From Lewinellaceae bacterium (GTDB taxonomy: Bacteria > Bacteroidota > Bacteroidia > Chitinophagales > Saprospiraceae): DNA of 64,000 bases. The notes under the pieces are model-generated. The model was not told where the DNA came from. It saw only the letters and a list, made by a program, of their open reading frames with translations, and did no database searches. Below are positions 25,842-34,770 of the stretch, piece after piece. The stretch lies in NCBI GenBank assembly GCA_020636255.1, contig JACJYE010000003.1, forward strand, positions 186,001 through 250,000, read 5' to 3'. The position numbers and the translations under genes were made by a program. The first letter of the stretch is position 1, and each line of letters opens with the position of its first letter.

Positions 25842-28800
25842 CTACCGGCCACTTTTCATAAACCGCCTCGACTTAATATCTGTCCCATTGTTCAGCTGCA
25901 GCAAATATAAACCGTCGGGTAATCGGCTGATGTCCATCTGCTGCATGATGGCCTCCGGCTGGCAGCCCTGAGTAAGCCAAAGCCGCCCGTCTGCCCCGAA
26001 TACCTGCATCTGGCTGCCCGGCGCCCATTCCCCTGCGTATTGTACTTCCAGGCTTTCAGAAGCCGGGTTGGGGAACAAGAGTAGTTCTGCCCTTGTTTGC
26101 GTACCTTTATAAGGCACAGCTATAGTGCGGAAGTATTCAAAACGGCCATCGAAATCCACCTGGCGTAGGCGGTAATAGTTGATATCAGGCAGTGGTGTAT
26201 GGTGCAGGAATTGATAGCTCTGTTTTTCCAGGCTTGTACCCGCGCCCGAAACCCGGCCGATTTCCGTAAAGGTGCGGGCATCGGGGCTATGTTCCACGGC
26301 CATGTAATCATTGAACAACTCGGTAGCTGTCTGCCAGTTGAGCAAAATGGCATCGCCGCTTTGCCTGCCCTGAAAACCCAACAGCTCTATGGGCAGCGCA
26401 GAAGGTGTCCGGACAGCGAAAGGGGAAAGCCCGCTTATATTCGCCCGGAATTGGTTGTACGGCCCGGATCCTGTTGCCATACCCGAGCTCACGGCATCCC
26501 AGCCACCTCCCGTATAATGCGCGATATAACACGAGGCGCGATCAAAACCGTCGAGTTGCTCCCCATCGTTCCACTGCACCGTAACTGTCAGGCTGCGCCC
26601 GACGGGAATACTGCCGTTAACATCCCACATCCGGTTGACGGCCTCGGAAGTAATGGGCTGCCCGGAAAGCCCGTTCTCAAATATCCCCTCAACAACCCTT
26701 ACCCCCAGCGTGGTGCTGCCGGCATCGAGAGCCAGCCCGGCAGGGTTATAGGCGCTGATGCCTACCGGGTAAGAAGTAGAGCCCGGCCCGACGGATTGTC
26801 GCAGCTCCCCTACCCCATCTGTGACTACATAAGAGGCTGCCGAACCACCGGCGATATTGCCCTGCACTGTCAGGTTGTTGCTACCCAATACAATGTAACC
26901 GCTACTCAACGTAAGCGTATTATTTACCGTCAGTGAACGGGCCAGTGTAGCCGTACCTCCACCCGTCCGCCTGAGATTGTTGATATTCATCGTCCCGCTT
27001 CCGGATATCGACTGTGTGCCGGCGCCTGCCAACTCAAGGATACCTGCCGACGGAGCTCCGTAGGAGAGGTTCAGGGTACCCGCAACAGTGACATTGCCCG
27101 ATACTTTGAGGCCCGTTCCGTTATTGCTCCCGAAATTATTGATAAAGGATGAGCCGCTTCTGACGATCAGGTTGCCTTCTACTGTCACCGGAGTGCTATT
27201 GCTGCATTGGTTATAGAAATTGACCGTGCCGCTGCCACTACCGCCTATATCCAGATTGCCTTTGATAGTCGGGTAACCGCTGCTACCCTGGAAAGTGCCG
27301 GAGCCGGAATTGGGGTTATAAAGGCCGCTGTTGCTCTGAATGATAAGGTTTGGATAGACGGCGTCAATGGTGCTGACGCTGATGTTGCTCGTGCCCTCAT
27401 ACTGTATGACCCAGTTTGCCGATGCGGGGATCTGGTTGATGCCCCCTTCATAATTTGTCTGGTATATATTCGAACTGGAGGTGTTCGTTTTGACCACCGT
27501 GCCATTGGGCCCCATCTGCCAGGTTGCAGACGAGCCAAGGGCCAGCCCTCCCGTGGTGCCGCCATCATCCCGGAAGGTGCCATTGACGATAAAATCGGCG
27601 CCGGAGGCGTTGCCATTATTGACCGTCAAAGAAGCCGTCGATGTGTTGAGGTGCAGGGTGCTGCCCGCTTCAGCAGTCAAGGCATTTGCCGTAACATTCG
27701 CCGGAATGGTAACGGTATGGCCCGCACAGATGACGAAGTGGTTCATCGGTTCGTTCCCTGACGAAGTATACACACCTGCTTCGCCACAGCTGTTTGCCCA
27801 CAGATTGGCACTTGTCCAGCTACCACTGCCAGAAGAGTAGTACGTGCCCGCATCGTCGTTATTGATGGTTAGCGTGTGTATTAGCGTTGATCCATTACCA
27901 GCGGGGCCACCGCTTACATTCAGGCTGAGCACAACGCTTTCATCACTTTCTGGGCTGGTATCTCCATTTACGAGCACGGATACGGACTGTGTCGTAGGCC
28001 CTCCGTCGGTGAACGTCAACGTCGTGGGTGAGGTGAAGGTGTAATCGACACCCGACGTGGCTGTGCCGGCGCCGGCGTCTGATATATCTACCGTTACATT
28101 CGTAGCCGGCGAGGAGCTGACCGTAACCTGGATCACCGCGGCGGACTGGCCGCTATTGCCCTCCGTTATCGAGCTGGCCGACAGATTGAAGCTAACGGTA
28201 GTACAGTAGTCATTGGCCATACCGGGCGTGCCAAAATCACCGCCGCCACAGGAGCTGGCCGACAGGCACCAGTTGACGCCTGAATCGTTGGAGGATGCAT
28301 CCTGCCCTGCCGGGCCGTTCAGGCTGATCGAATAGCCATTTGTCGAACTCGGCCAGGCGCCCGACGTCTGATAGGCCACTTCATCGATCACCGTAGCTCC
28401 AAAACGGATGCTTACATCATCGGAAGAATTGTTGAGGGAAATGCCGGTACCATAGGTATAATCTTCGTTGCCGCATCCTGAAGTCGTCGCGCCGAGCACC
28501 TCATAACTGCCCGCAGACACAATTACTGAACCCGAAATAGTATGAGTGCTGGCACCGCTTTGCACTACCCAACCAATGAGGTCGATATCCTGCGCAGTAG
28601 TATTGTATACTTCAAACCACTCCGCATTGGGTTCCATGCCGGAAGGGTTATACATGATTTCGGTGATGATCAGGTCGCCGGGAAGCGGGATATCGTCATC
28701 TGTGATCGTGATGGTATGTGGGTTGGTTCCCAGTATGGCTGTGCCGGCTGTAATGGCAAGGGTAAGGGTAAAGCTTTCATCCTCCAGGTCGGCATCCTGA

Positions 28801-29960
28801 TTGATATCCAGGCTTATCTGCTGGGTGCCGTCGCCGGTGAAGGTGAGGGATGTGGTATTCAGGGTATAATCGCCTGCTTCGGCCGTGCCATTAGCCGGCG
28901 TAATGCTAACGGCAACGGGCGCCCCACCATAGTTACTCAGGGAGACCCCCACGGAATGCGTTCCCGCGCTTTCGGATACGCTGGAACTGGCCAGTGTGAA
29001 GCCTATTGTAGGCGGCGCATCGTCGTTGAGGATCGTAACGGTGTGCGCTGCTGTGCCGAGGTTGGCCGTACCGCCGGTGATAGCCAGGCCCAACACTATT
29101 GTCTCGTCGGATTCTACGGCCGTTTCCCCAACGATGTTGACATCCACCGTTTTGGTGGCCGGATAGGACTCTGCCGCCGTAAAGGTAAGGCTGGTGGCAG
29201 TGAAGGAGTAGTCCACTCCGCCGTCTGTAGCCGTGCCGGAGCCGGCATCCGTTACTTCAACGGTTACATCCGCTGCAGGTGCGCTGTTCATGCTCACGGC
29301 AACCTGATGGGTGGCGGCGCCGCTATTGCCTTCGGCCACGGAGCTGGTGGCGGAGGCGAAGCCGACGGTGGCGCTGGCCACCATTCCAGTCAAAATGATA
29401 TCATCCAACCTCCATTCCGTAGTACTCGTCGACCGGAATCTTATAGTTAAGGAGGCAGAAGCAGGGATACCTGTGTTAATGGTGCGTTGATGCCAGGTAG
29501 CCGTCCCACTACCTGTGGGCAAGGTAATGCCTGAAAGAGCCTGATAAGTGCCTCCTACACCAGTGGTGCTGTATTCAATGACGATCCCTGACCCATTTTC
29601 GGCAGTTGTACTTTTCCTTATCCCGAAGGTGAGCTCCAAGTTGGTATAAGACGAAGCATCGACCCCATTAATAATAAAAGTCTCCCCACTGGCATTGAGC
29701 ATCGAATTCCAGGTACCCGAAGCCCCCGTATAACCTGAAGAAGCACTCGTAGTTCTCATATCCCCTGTCCCGCTATAGGTCAATATATCCTCATTAAAGC
29801 GGTCGTTGGCCTCGTGCACAGAAATAGCATCACCACTGCTTCCCCCAGTGCCGTTGTACATATTTTCAGAAAATAAGGTAACCTGCCCCCAGCCCACCGT
29901 TCCGGCCAGTGATGCAACCATAAATACGAGAGTGTGGAAAAAAGTAAAAAGCGGCTTCAT
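25842..29960 (-). CDS. Large secreted protein with Calx-beta and lamin-tail domains and a T9SS type A tail
   Basis: 1372 residues from the ATG at 29960, chosen because a signal peptide starts there (MKPLFTFFHTLVFMVASLAGTVGWGQ). Approximate domains are a beta-rich N-terminal module to 195, Calx-beta repeats at 200-310 and 315-415, and a lamin-tail domain at 425-555 (LIITEIMYNPSG...EWFEVYN). A third Calx-beta repeat (575-680) and a long parallel-beta region with Thr/Ser/Gly repeats follow. The C-terminus has LLNWQTATE and INYYRLRQVDFDG, then a type A sorting domain (LLFPNPASESLEV, GLYLLQL). Calx-beta and lamin-tail domains are calcium- or matrix-binding folds. It is probably a surface or released cargo protein; its C-terminal third is paralogous to the 30212-32536 protein. 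Confidence 0.88.
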   Translation of the reverse strand: MKPLFTFFHTLVFMVASLAGTVGWGQVTLFSENMYNGTGGSSGDAISVHEANDRFNEDILTYSGTGDMRTTSASSGYTGASGTWNSMLNASGETFIINGVDASSYTNLELTFGIRKSTTAENGSGIVIEYSTTGVGGTYQALSGITLPTGSGTATWHQRTINTGIPASASLTIRFRSTSTTEWRLDDIILTGMVASATVGFASATSSVAEGNSGAATHQVAVSMNSAPAADVTVEVTDAGSGTATDGGVDYSFTATSLTFTAAESYPATKTVDVNIVGETAVESDETIVLGLAITGGTANLGTAAHTVTILNDDAPPTIGFTLASSSVSESAGTHSVGVSLSNYGGAPVAVSITPANGTAEAGDYTLNTTSLTFTGDGTQQISLDINQDADLEDESFTLTLAITAGTAILGTNPHTITITDDDIPLPGDLIITEIMYNPSGMEPNAEWFEVYNTTAQDIDLIGWVVQSGASTHTISGSVIVSAGSYEVLGATTSGCGNEDYTYGTGISLNNSSDDVSIRFGATVIDEVAYQTSGAWPSSTNGYSISLNGPAGQDASSNDSGVNWCLSASSCGGGDFGTPGMANDYCTTVSFNLSASSITEGNSGQSAAVIQVTVSSSPATNVTVDISDAGAGTATSGVDYTFTSPTTLTFTDGGPTTQSVSVLVNGDTSPESDESVVLSLNVSGGPAGNGSTLIHTLTINNDDAGTYYSSGSGSWTSANLWANSCGEAGVYTSSGNEPMNHFVICAGHTVTIPANVTANALTAEAGSTLHLNTSTASLTVNNGNASGADFIVNGTFRDDGGTTGGLALGSSATWQMGPNGTVVKTNTSSSNIYQTNYEGGINQIPASANWVIQYEGTSNISVSTIDAVYPNLIIQSNSGLYNPNSGSGTFQGSSGYPTIKGNLDIGGSGSGTVNFYNQCSNSTPVTVEGNLIVRSGSSFINNFGSNNGTGLKVSGNVTVAGTLNLSYGAPSAGILELAGAGTQSISGSGTMNINNLRRTGGGTATLARSLTVNNTLTLSSGYIVLGSNNLTVQGNIAGGSAASYVVTDGVGELRQSVGPGSTSYPVGISAYNPAGLALDAGSTTLGVRVVEGIFENGLSGQPITSEAVNRMWDVNGSIPVGRSLTVTVQWNDGEQLDGFDRASCYIAHYTGGGWDAVSSGMATGSGPYNQFRANISGLSPFAVRTPSALPIELLGFQGRQSGDAILLNWQTATELFNDYMAVEHSPDARTFTEIGRVSGAGTSLEKQSYQFLHHTPLPDINYYRLRQVDFDGRFEYFRTIAVPYKGTQTRAELLLFPNPASESLEVQYAGEWAPGSQMQVFGADGRLWLTQGCQPEAIMQQMDISRLPDGLYLLQLNNGTDIKSRRFMKSGR

Positions 29961-30152
29961 TCTGTTTGGATTTAATTTGCTCAACCAGTCGCCTCTACGC
30001 TTGGCCGACGGAGCATTAAATGCACAAACCCTCACCTTAGGCCGGTGAGGGCTTACGTCGCCAAAAGCATAGGCAAATAAAGCGGCAAAGTTAGATGGAG
30101 GACAGGCATGAGGGCTGGCTTTTCAGATTAATTTTAGGTTATATTTTCAGTT

Positions 30153-30187
30153 AAAAAAAACGGGCGCACTCCATCCGGAGGCGCCCG
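30153..30187 (-). terminator. Intrinsic terminator of the 775-residue cargo gene
   Basis: CGGGCGC (30161-30167) pairs with GCGCCCG (30181-30187), with an inner CTCC/GGAG stem and one bulged base. Eight A on the plus strand give eight T after the hairpin on the minus strand. Confidence 0.85.
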
Positions 30188-30211
30188 CAAGATCCAATGC
30201 GTATATTCAAT

Positions 30212-32536
30212 CTACAGCTTAACAAACCGCTGTACCTCCTGCTCACCGCGGCTGTTGCGCCATTGCAGGAGATATTGGCCGGCAGGTAGGCCTGAAACGG
30301 AAATTTCCGTACGGAAGGTGCCGGCAGGGACAGATATATGCTGCAGGGCCTGGCCATACAGGTTAAGGACCTGCAACACTCCGGCCTCATCGGCCGTAGC
30401 ATCCAGTTCGACCACAAGCTGGCCGGCCGTAATGGTGGGGTATACGGCCAATTGCCCTTTCTCTCCCTTGTATTCGACCGCTATCGGCCCGTAATACTGC
30501 ACCTGCCCATCGAAGTCGGCCTGGCGCAGGCGATAATAGTTGATACCTGGCTGTGGCTTCGTATGCCACAACTGGTAGGATTGAGGCTCCTGCGTAGTAC
30601 CTGCGCCCTTGAGCCGCCCGATCTCGGTATAGTGCCGGGCATCGGTACTGTGTTCTACCGCCATATAATCATTCTGTTCTTCTGTAGCCGTTTGCCAGCT
30701 CAGCAGCGCCTGGCGCTCAATCAGCTCGCCGGTGAAACTAACCAGTTCGATGGGCAACACAGACTGCCCGACATTTATCCCTCCGCGCGTAGCAGGCATA
30801 GGCCCCATCCAGGACATGCCGCTGGGGCAGGTGCCGGTACCCACTCTTTGCAGTGAGTAGTTAAAAGGCGTTTCTCCTTGCTCTATGGCATAAATGTAGG
30901 TTGCGGTCTCGCCTGCCGCCAGCCCTTCATGGGCAGTGATCGACCCGCTGGCTGCCCGCCAGGCGAGGAATTCCACGGTGGTATCGGCCACCAGGTTATA
31001 GAGTGCCACTGCACCAACATCAAAGATATCGGGCACAGGCACCCATATACTGCCATACCCCAGGCCTTCGTCATCGATCGGCCCGGTGGGGTATATCTCC
31101 TTGTCGAGCTGCCCGCCGAGTTTGTATACCAAAAGGGCATAATCCGACAGGTCGACACCGGCAGGCCCCATCAGTTCGAAGCCCTCATCGACATCTTCGG
31201 CGTTGTTGGTAAAATGGATCTCATTGATGAAGACCCGGCCGCCGTCGCCAAGGCTGTTACAGCCTGATGCAGGTATAGTGGATACCTGAGCGCCTGCCTG
31301 CCAGCTGCCGCTTCTGAAAGTATAGATCCTGAAGTAATAGATCTGGCCGTTCACCAGGCCGGTAACCTGGGCGAATCGGCCCGTACCGCGGAAAACAGGG
31401 CTTTCAGAACCCGTAAAATCGCCATGGGCATCAACACCGGTACCGTATACGGAACCTGCGGTATAATCGGCAGGGTTGCTGCTGGTCGGTACGGCTGCGA
31501 TGGGATTGTCGCTGGCCACGACCAGTACCTCGTCATAACAATGGGGCGGGTCCCAGGCCAGATAGGCCATAGAGCCTGACGGGCTGGCCTTCATGTCCAC
31601 GACCGCGCCGGGCGTGGCGCAGAGGGCCGTCGCATCGGCCACAGGAGCATTGCTTTCCAAAAAGCAGCCGCTGAAGATATTGTACTCGTAGGCCGTGAAA
31701 AAGTAGTTCTGGCCCTCATCCAGGCCGGTGACCGTCGTGCTCGTCCCGCCGCTGTTGTAAACGACATAAGCATCGGAGCCGACCATAGCCCCCAGCCCGA
31801 ACTGGGTATTGCTGTTGACAAAGGTAGAAGTGAAGCAGGGGTGAGCCTCCACCGGAGCTCCGGCACGGGCGACGATGATCACACTGGTGCCGTTACCTCT
31901 CACCCACGAAAGGTTCATCGTCGTCGCCGTCGTGTTCGTAACCGAGAAACTGGATACTTGCGTCGTTGGCGGTATACAGGCAGCAGAGGCCGTGCCCTTA
32001 ACCTTAATATTGGATAAGGCCCATTGGCCGTAATTCGTTTCGGACTCATACGCATACCAGCGCAGGCACAAGGTCTCGCCATCGCATACCTTTATGCCTC
32101 CTATACTGACGACATTCGTTCTGGGCACCTGGTCGTCAGGAATGGTAAAAGAGGCCAGCAGGCTGGAAGTGCTGAACCCGTCCTTGGACCACCGCAGGTC
32201 ATAAGCCCGGATACCGTCGGCGTTGCGCTGCTCGGTAAATTCCAGGCCGTTGAAGACCAGGACATTACCAGGCTTGGGGTTGATACATAGCTCGAAATAA
32301 TCGGCAGCGTAGCTGGTGGGAGAAGCCTCCCACCCCATTGACATACCGCCACTCGCGCTATAAGTGGGTTCCGTCACACCATTACCTCTGGTAAAATGGG
32401 AAGCCTGAATGTCGGTATTGACTGCATTAGGTGTGCCGTTGGAGGTAAGTGCCCAGACGGCAAGGTCCGTCTGGCCCAGGGCATTGGCCCATGTGCATAC
32501 CACTGCAATCAGCAGTGCGTAAATCGTTTTCTTCAT
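30212..32536 (-). CDS. Secreted fibronectin-III-like protein with a T9SS type A tail
   Basis: 774 residues from the ATG at 32536, chosen for its signal peptide (MKKTIYALLIAVVCTWANALGQ). The N-terminal half is a beta-sandwich module (FELCINPKPGNVLVFNGLEF, LRWYAYESETNYGQWALSNIKVKG) followed by fibronectin-III-like units (TQVSSFSVTNTTATTMNLSWVRG, TVTGLDEGQNYFFTAYEYN, ARFAQVTGLVNGQIYYFRIYTF). A segment with RVFINEIHFTNNAEDVDEGFELMGP looks like a degenerate lamin-tail domain. The end has ALLSWQTATEEQNDYMAVEHS and a type A sorting domain (VYPTITAGQLVVEL, GQYLLQWRNSRG). It is probably T9SS cargo. It sits upstream of the 1372-residue paralog. Confidence 0.87.
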   Translation of the reverse strand: MKKTIYALLIAVVCTWANALGQTDLAVWALTSNGTPNAVNTDIQASHFTRGNGVTEPTYSASGGMSMGWEASPTSYAADYFELCINPKPGNVLVFNGLEFTEQRNADGIRAYDLRWSKDGFSTSSLLASFTIPDDQVPRTNVVSIGGIKVCDGETLCLRWYAYESETNYGQWALSNIKVKGTASAACIPPTTQVSSFSVTNTTATTMNLSWVRGNGTSVIIVARAGAPVEAHPCFTSTFVNSNTQFGLGAMVGSDAYVVYNSGGTSTTVTGLDEGQNYFFTAYEYNIFSGCFLESNAPVADATALCATPGAVVDMKASPSGSMAYLAWDPPHCYDEVLVVASDNPIAAVPTSSNPADYTAGSVYGTGVDAHGDFTGSESPVFRGTGRFAQVTGLVNGQIYYFRIYTFRSGSWQAGAQVSTIPASGCNSLGDGGRVFINEIHFTNNAEDVDEGFELMGPAGVDLSDYALLVYKLGGQLDKEIYPTGPIDDEGLGYGSIWVPVPDIFDVGAVALYNLVADTTVEFLAWRAASGSITAHEGLAAGETATYIYAIEQGETPFNYSLQRVGTGTCPSGMSWMGPMPATRGGINVGQSVLPIELVSFTGELIERQALLSWQTATEEQNDYMAVEHSTDARHYTEIGRLKGAGTTQEPQSYQLWHTKPQPGINYYRLRQADFDGQVQYYGPIAVEYKGEKGQLAVYPTITAGQLVVELDATADEAGVLQVLNLYGQALQHISVPAGTFRTEISVSGLPAGQYLLQWRNSRGEQEVQRFVKL

Positions 32537-32620
32537 AGTAGGTCGTATGTATGTTTGTTTAAACACTATTTCCAAAATGCGCTACGAAGGCTGGCCGACG
32601 CAGTACATTCTGCAATAAAT

Positions 32621-32652
32621 CTCCAATGGAGAACTTATTTTTTGAACACAAC
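32621..32652 (-). repeat. Dispersed repeat, GTGTTCAAAAAATAA type, copy 2
   Basis: Reverse complement of 10236-10265, with one base of length difference in the A/T run. It is the only recognisable element in the 32537-32843 gap. Confidence 0.55.
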
Positions 32653-32843
32653 TAAGTGCAGGATAGCTGCCGGGCGCTTAAAAATTGGCGACTTCCGGCA
32701 TCATAGATAGTCTGCTACTGCTCCTGTTCTAAATCAGGAGCATTAAATAAACATTCAGCCAGGAGGCCAAATCAAGGGGTGGGGGGTAAGTAATTCAGGG
32801 TATAAAGTTAGGGGAATTTTCAGAATGATGCACGAAAAATTTG

Positions 32844-33776
32844 TCAAAGGGCTTCCTCCAGCAGCTGTGTCGTAAAAAACACGTAGAACATGAGCAGCAC
32901 GGCGCCTTCCCAGCGTGTGATCTTTTTATTGTTCGACATGATGCCAAAGAGCATGGTCATTACGATCATCAGGGGCAGATAGAGGGAATTGATCTCCTGA
33001 GGGATGTCCAGTTTGCCAAAAAAGGACGGCACGCTCATCACAACGTAGGTATTGAAGATATTGGACCCCAGTACATTGCCTACTGCGATCGAGGCCTTGC
33101 CCCTGCGCGCAGCATTAAGGCTGACGATGACCTCGGGCAGCGAAGTTCCCAGGGCCACTGCCGACAAGGCGATGATCTCGGGGCTAACACCGGCAAACGC
33201 ACTGAGCTTTTGAATAGCGAGAATGGTGTAATCCGCTCCAAAGTATACCAGCCCCCCTCCTACCACCAGCATAACATAAGATTGCCAGTTCGCTGCCGGG
33301 CGCTCCATTTCCAGCTTCTCCACCTCTTCAGATTTGAAAGAATAGGCCAGAAATATGACGATACCCACCAGAAAAAGTAAGGCTTCCACAAGTGAGAACC
33401 GGCCGTCGTATAAGGTGAACCCCAGCAAAAAGGCAGACCCCCACAGGAAAGGCATATCGATATGCCAGATGTTGTAGTCCAGCTCGATGCGGTTGACGAC
33501 CACTGCCGCCAGGCCCAGAACCAGTGCGATATTGGTAATATTAGACCCCACTACATTACCCACTACAATAGCCGATTGGCCAGTCAACACAGACGCGATG
33601 GAGGTCGCCAGTTCGGGGAGGGAAGTGCCGAAAGCTACGATCGTCACCCCAATGATAAAAGGAGAAGCACCGAGCGACAGGCCAATACGCTCTGCCGAAT
33701 CGACAAACCATCCGGATGCTTTCAGCAGTACGGCCAGGCTCAGGATAAACAACCCCAGATATAAAAGTACATCCAT
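32844..33776 (-). CDS. Calcium/sodium antiporter of the CaCA family (YrbG-like)
   Basis: 310 residues from the ATG at 33776. A TACCTTTG promoter element at 33834-33841 shows that an upstream reading to 34085, overlapping gldN, is not used. Ten or so membrane helices lie in two inverted halves, each with an alpha repeat: FGTSLPELATSI followed by VVGNVVGSNITNIALVLG, and LGTSLPEVIVSL followed by AVGNVLGSNIFNTYVV. The Glu and Asn in these motifs form the ion site. It exchanges sodium for calcium across the inner membrane. Length fits the bacterial family. Confidence 0.93.
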   Translation of the reverse strand: MDVLLYLGLFILSLAVLLKASGWFVDSAERIGLSLGASPFIIGVTIVAFGTSLPELATSIASVLTGQSAIVVGNVVGSNITNIALVLGLAAVVVNRIELDYNIWHIDMPFLWGSAFLLGFTLYDGRFSLVEALLFLVGIVIFLAYSFKSEEVEKLEMERPAANWQSYVMLVVGGGLVYFGADYTILAIQKLSAFAGVSPEIIALSAVALGTSLPEVIVSLNAARRGKASIAVGNVLGSNIFNTYVVMSVPSFFGKLDIPQEINSLYLPLMIVMTMLFGIMSNNKKITRWEGAVLLMFYVFFTTQLLEEAL

Positions 33777-33833
33777 ATCATAACCATTGAACACCGCAGA
33801 TAGTATCTCCTTCCTGCCATCTTTTGCGACGGG

Positions 33834-33841
33834 CAAAGGTA
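33834..33841 (-). promoter_or_regulatory. -7 element of the antiporter gene
   Basis: TACCTTTG on the minus strand, 57 bases before the chosen ATG; no clear -33 box. Confidence 0.45.
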
Positions 33842-33916
33842 AGATATTTTGCAGACATGTCGCGTGGGGCCTTAAAACGGCGGAGGGACGGGCCTCTCCC
33901 TCCGCCCTGCGTGGCA

Positions 33917-34738
33917 TCAATATTGCCACATATCGCTTTCGAAATTGAATATGCTCTGCTCTATCCGCTCCGATTCCATTAACAGATCTACGCCGGAATA
34001 GTATTCTTCGAGGCGGGCATCCTGCAGGTTCGAGGCTTTCATGATGTAGCTGGAAAAAAAGCGCATCTCGAAGAGCCCTTCCCAACTGATCAGGGAATGG
34101 TCGTTGAAAGGGTTGGGCGCCTTTTCTTTAGACAACAACTCCCTGCACTGAGGATAGTACAACCAGAACAAAGGGCGCTCGTACTTAAAGTTGCCGTTGT
34201 CGTCGTACTCCTCTTTCAAAGGGGCTATTCCCAGAATGCGCACTTTCAAACTCGAGGTATTGCTGTCGAAATACCACACCTCCCTGAGCCGGTATCGCTT
34301 GATATCCTCCACATTGATCTCACTGGCCACGACCTGGTAATTCTCCGTTCCGGAATCAATATCGTATATCGGGACCGTGTCTACGTGATAGAGCATCCGG
34401 TTTACGTCCGATACTTCCAATGGAGAGCTGAAGCGGTCATCTTCCACGCTATAGGCCGTCAACCGGCCGCTCTGCACGCCTTCCGCCAGGATGGTGAACA
34501 GGGGGCGTGGGGGATACCGAAACGGCAGGTTCATCTTTTCCCGGGTGTCGACCACCCGCCAAACGTTCTTTTCCCAGAGTAGATCCGATTCCCGAAGGGG
34601 CGGATAGGGCAAGGGGCGGTTTTCCTGGAAATGGCGCCTTTCCACGATATCGAAAGTCGGGCCGGGGCTGCTTTCCATCTGGGCGTAGAGGTTGGCTACG
34701 AAGCCGGCAAAGCCAATGAGGCAAATCCATTTTTTCAT
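33917..34738 (-). CDS. gldN: Gliding motility/T9SS protein GldN (PorN)
   Basis: 273 residues from the ATG at 34738 (signal peptide MKKWICLIGFAGFVANLYAQ); further upstream codons run into the gldM end region. It has the GldN core: DLLWEKNVWRVVDTREKMNLPFRYPP, LFTILAEGVQSGRLTAYS, DIKRYRLREVWYFD, RILGIAPLKEEYD, LFWLYYPQCRELL and WEGLFEMRFFSSYIMKASN. GldN partners the GldK lipoprotein in the periplasmic ring of T9SS. It lies 32 bases after gldM, the usual order, but gldK and gldL are absent from this region. Confidence 0.93.
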   Translation of the reverse strand: MKKWICLIGFAGFVANLYAQMESSPGPTFDIVERRHFQENRPLPYPPLRESDLLWEKNVWRVVDTREKMNLPFRYPPRPLFTILAEGVQSGRLTAYSVEDDRFSSPLEVSDVNRMLYHVDTVPIYDIDSGTENYQVVASEINVEDIKRYRLREVWYFDSNTSSLKVRILGIAPLKEEYDDNGNFKYERPLFWLYYPQCRELLSKEKAPNPFNDHSLISWEGLFEMRFFSSYIMKASNLQDARLEEYYSGVDLLMESERIEQSIFNFESDMWQY

Positions 34739-34770
34739 GCTGCTTTTATTTTTAATAGGTAAGAAAAAGG

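Noticed and set aside
33777..34085. Longer start for the CaCA antiporter overlapping gldN
   Set aside because: The extra residues have no family likeness, and a promoter element at 33834-33841 lies inside the extension.
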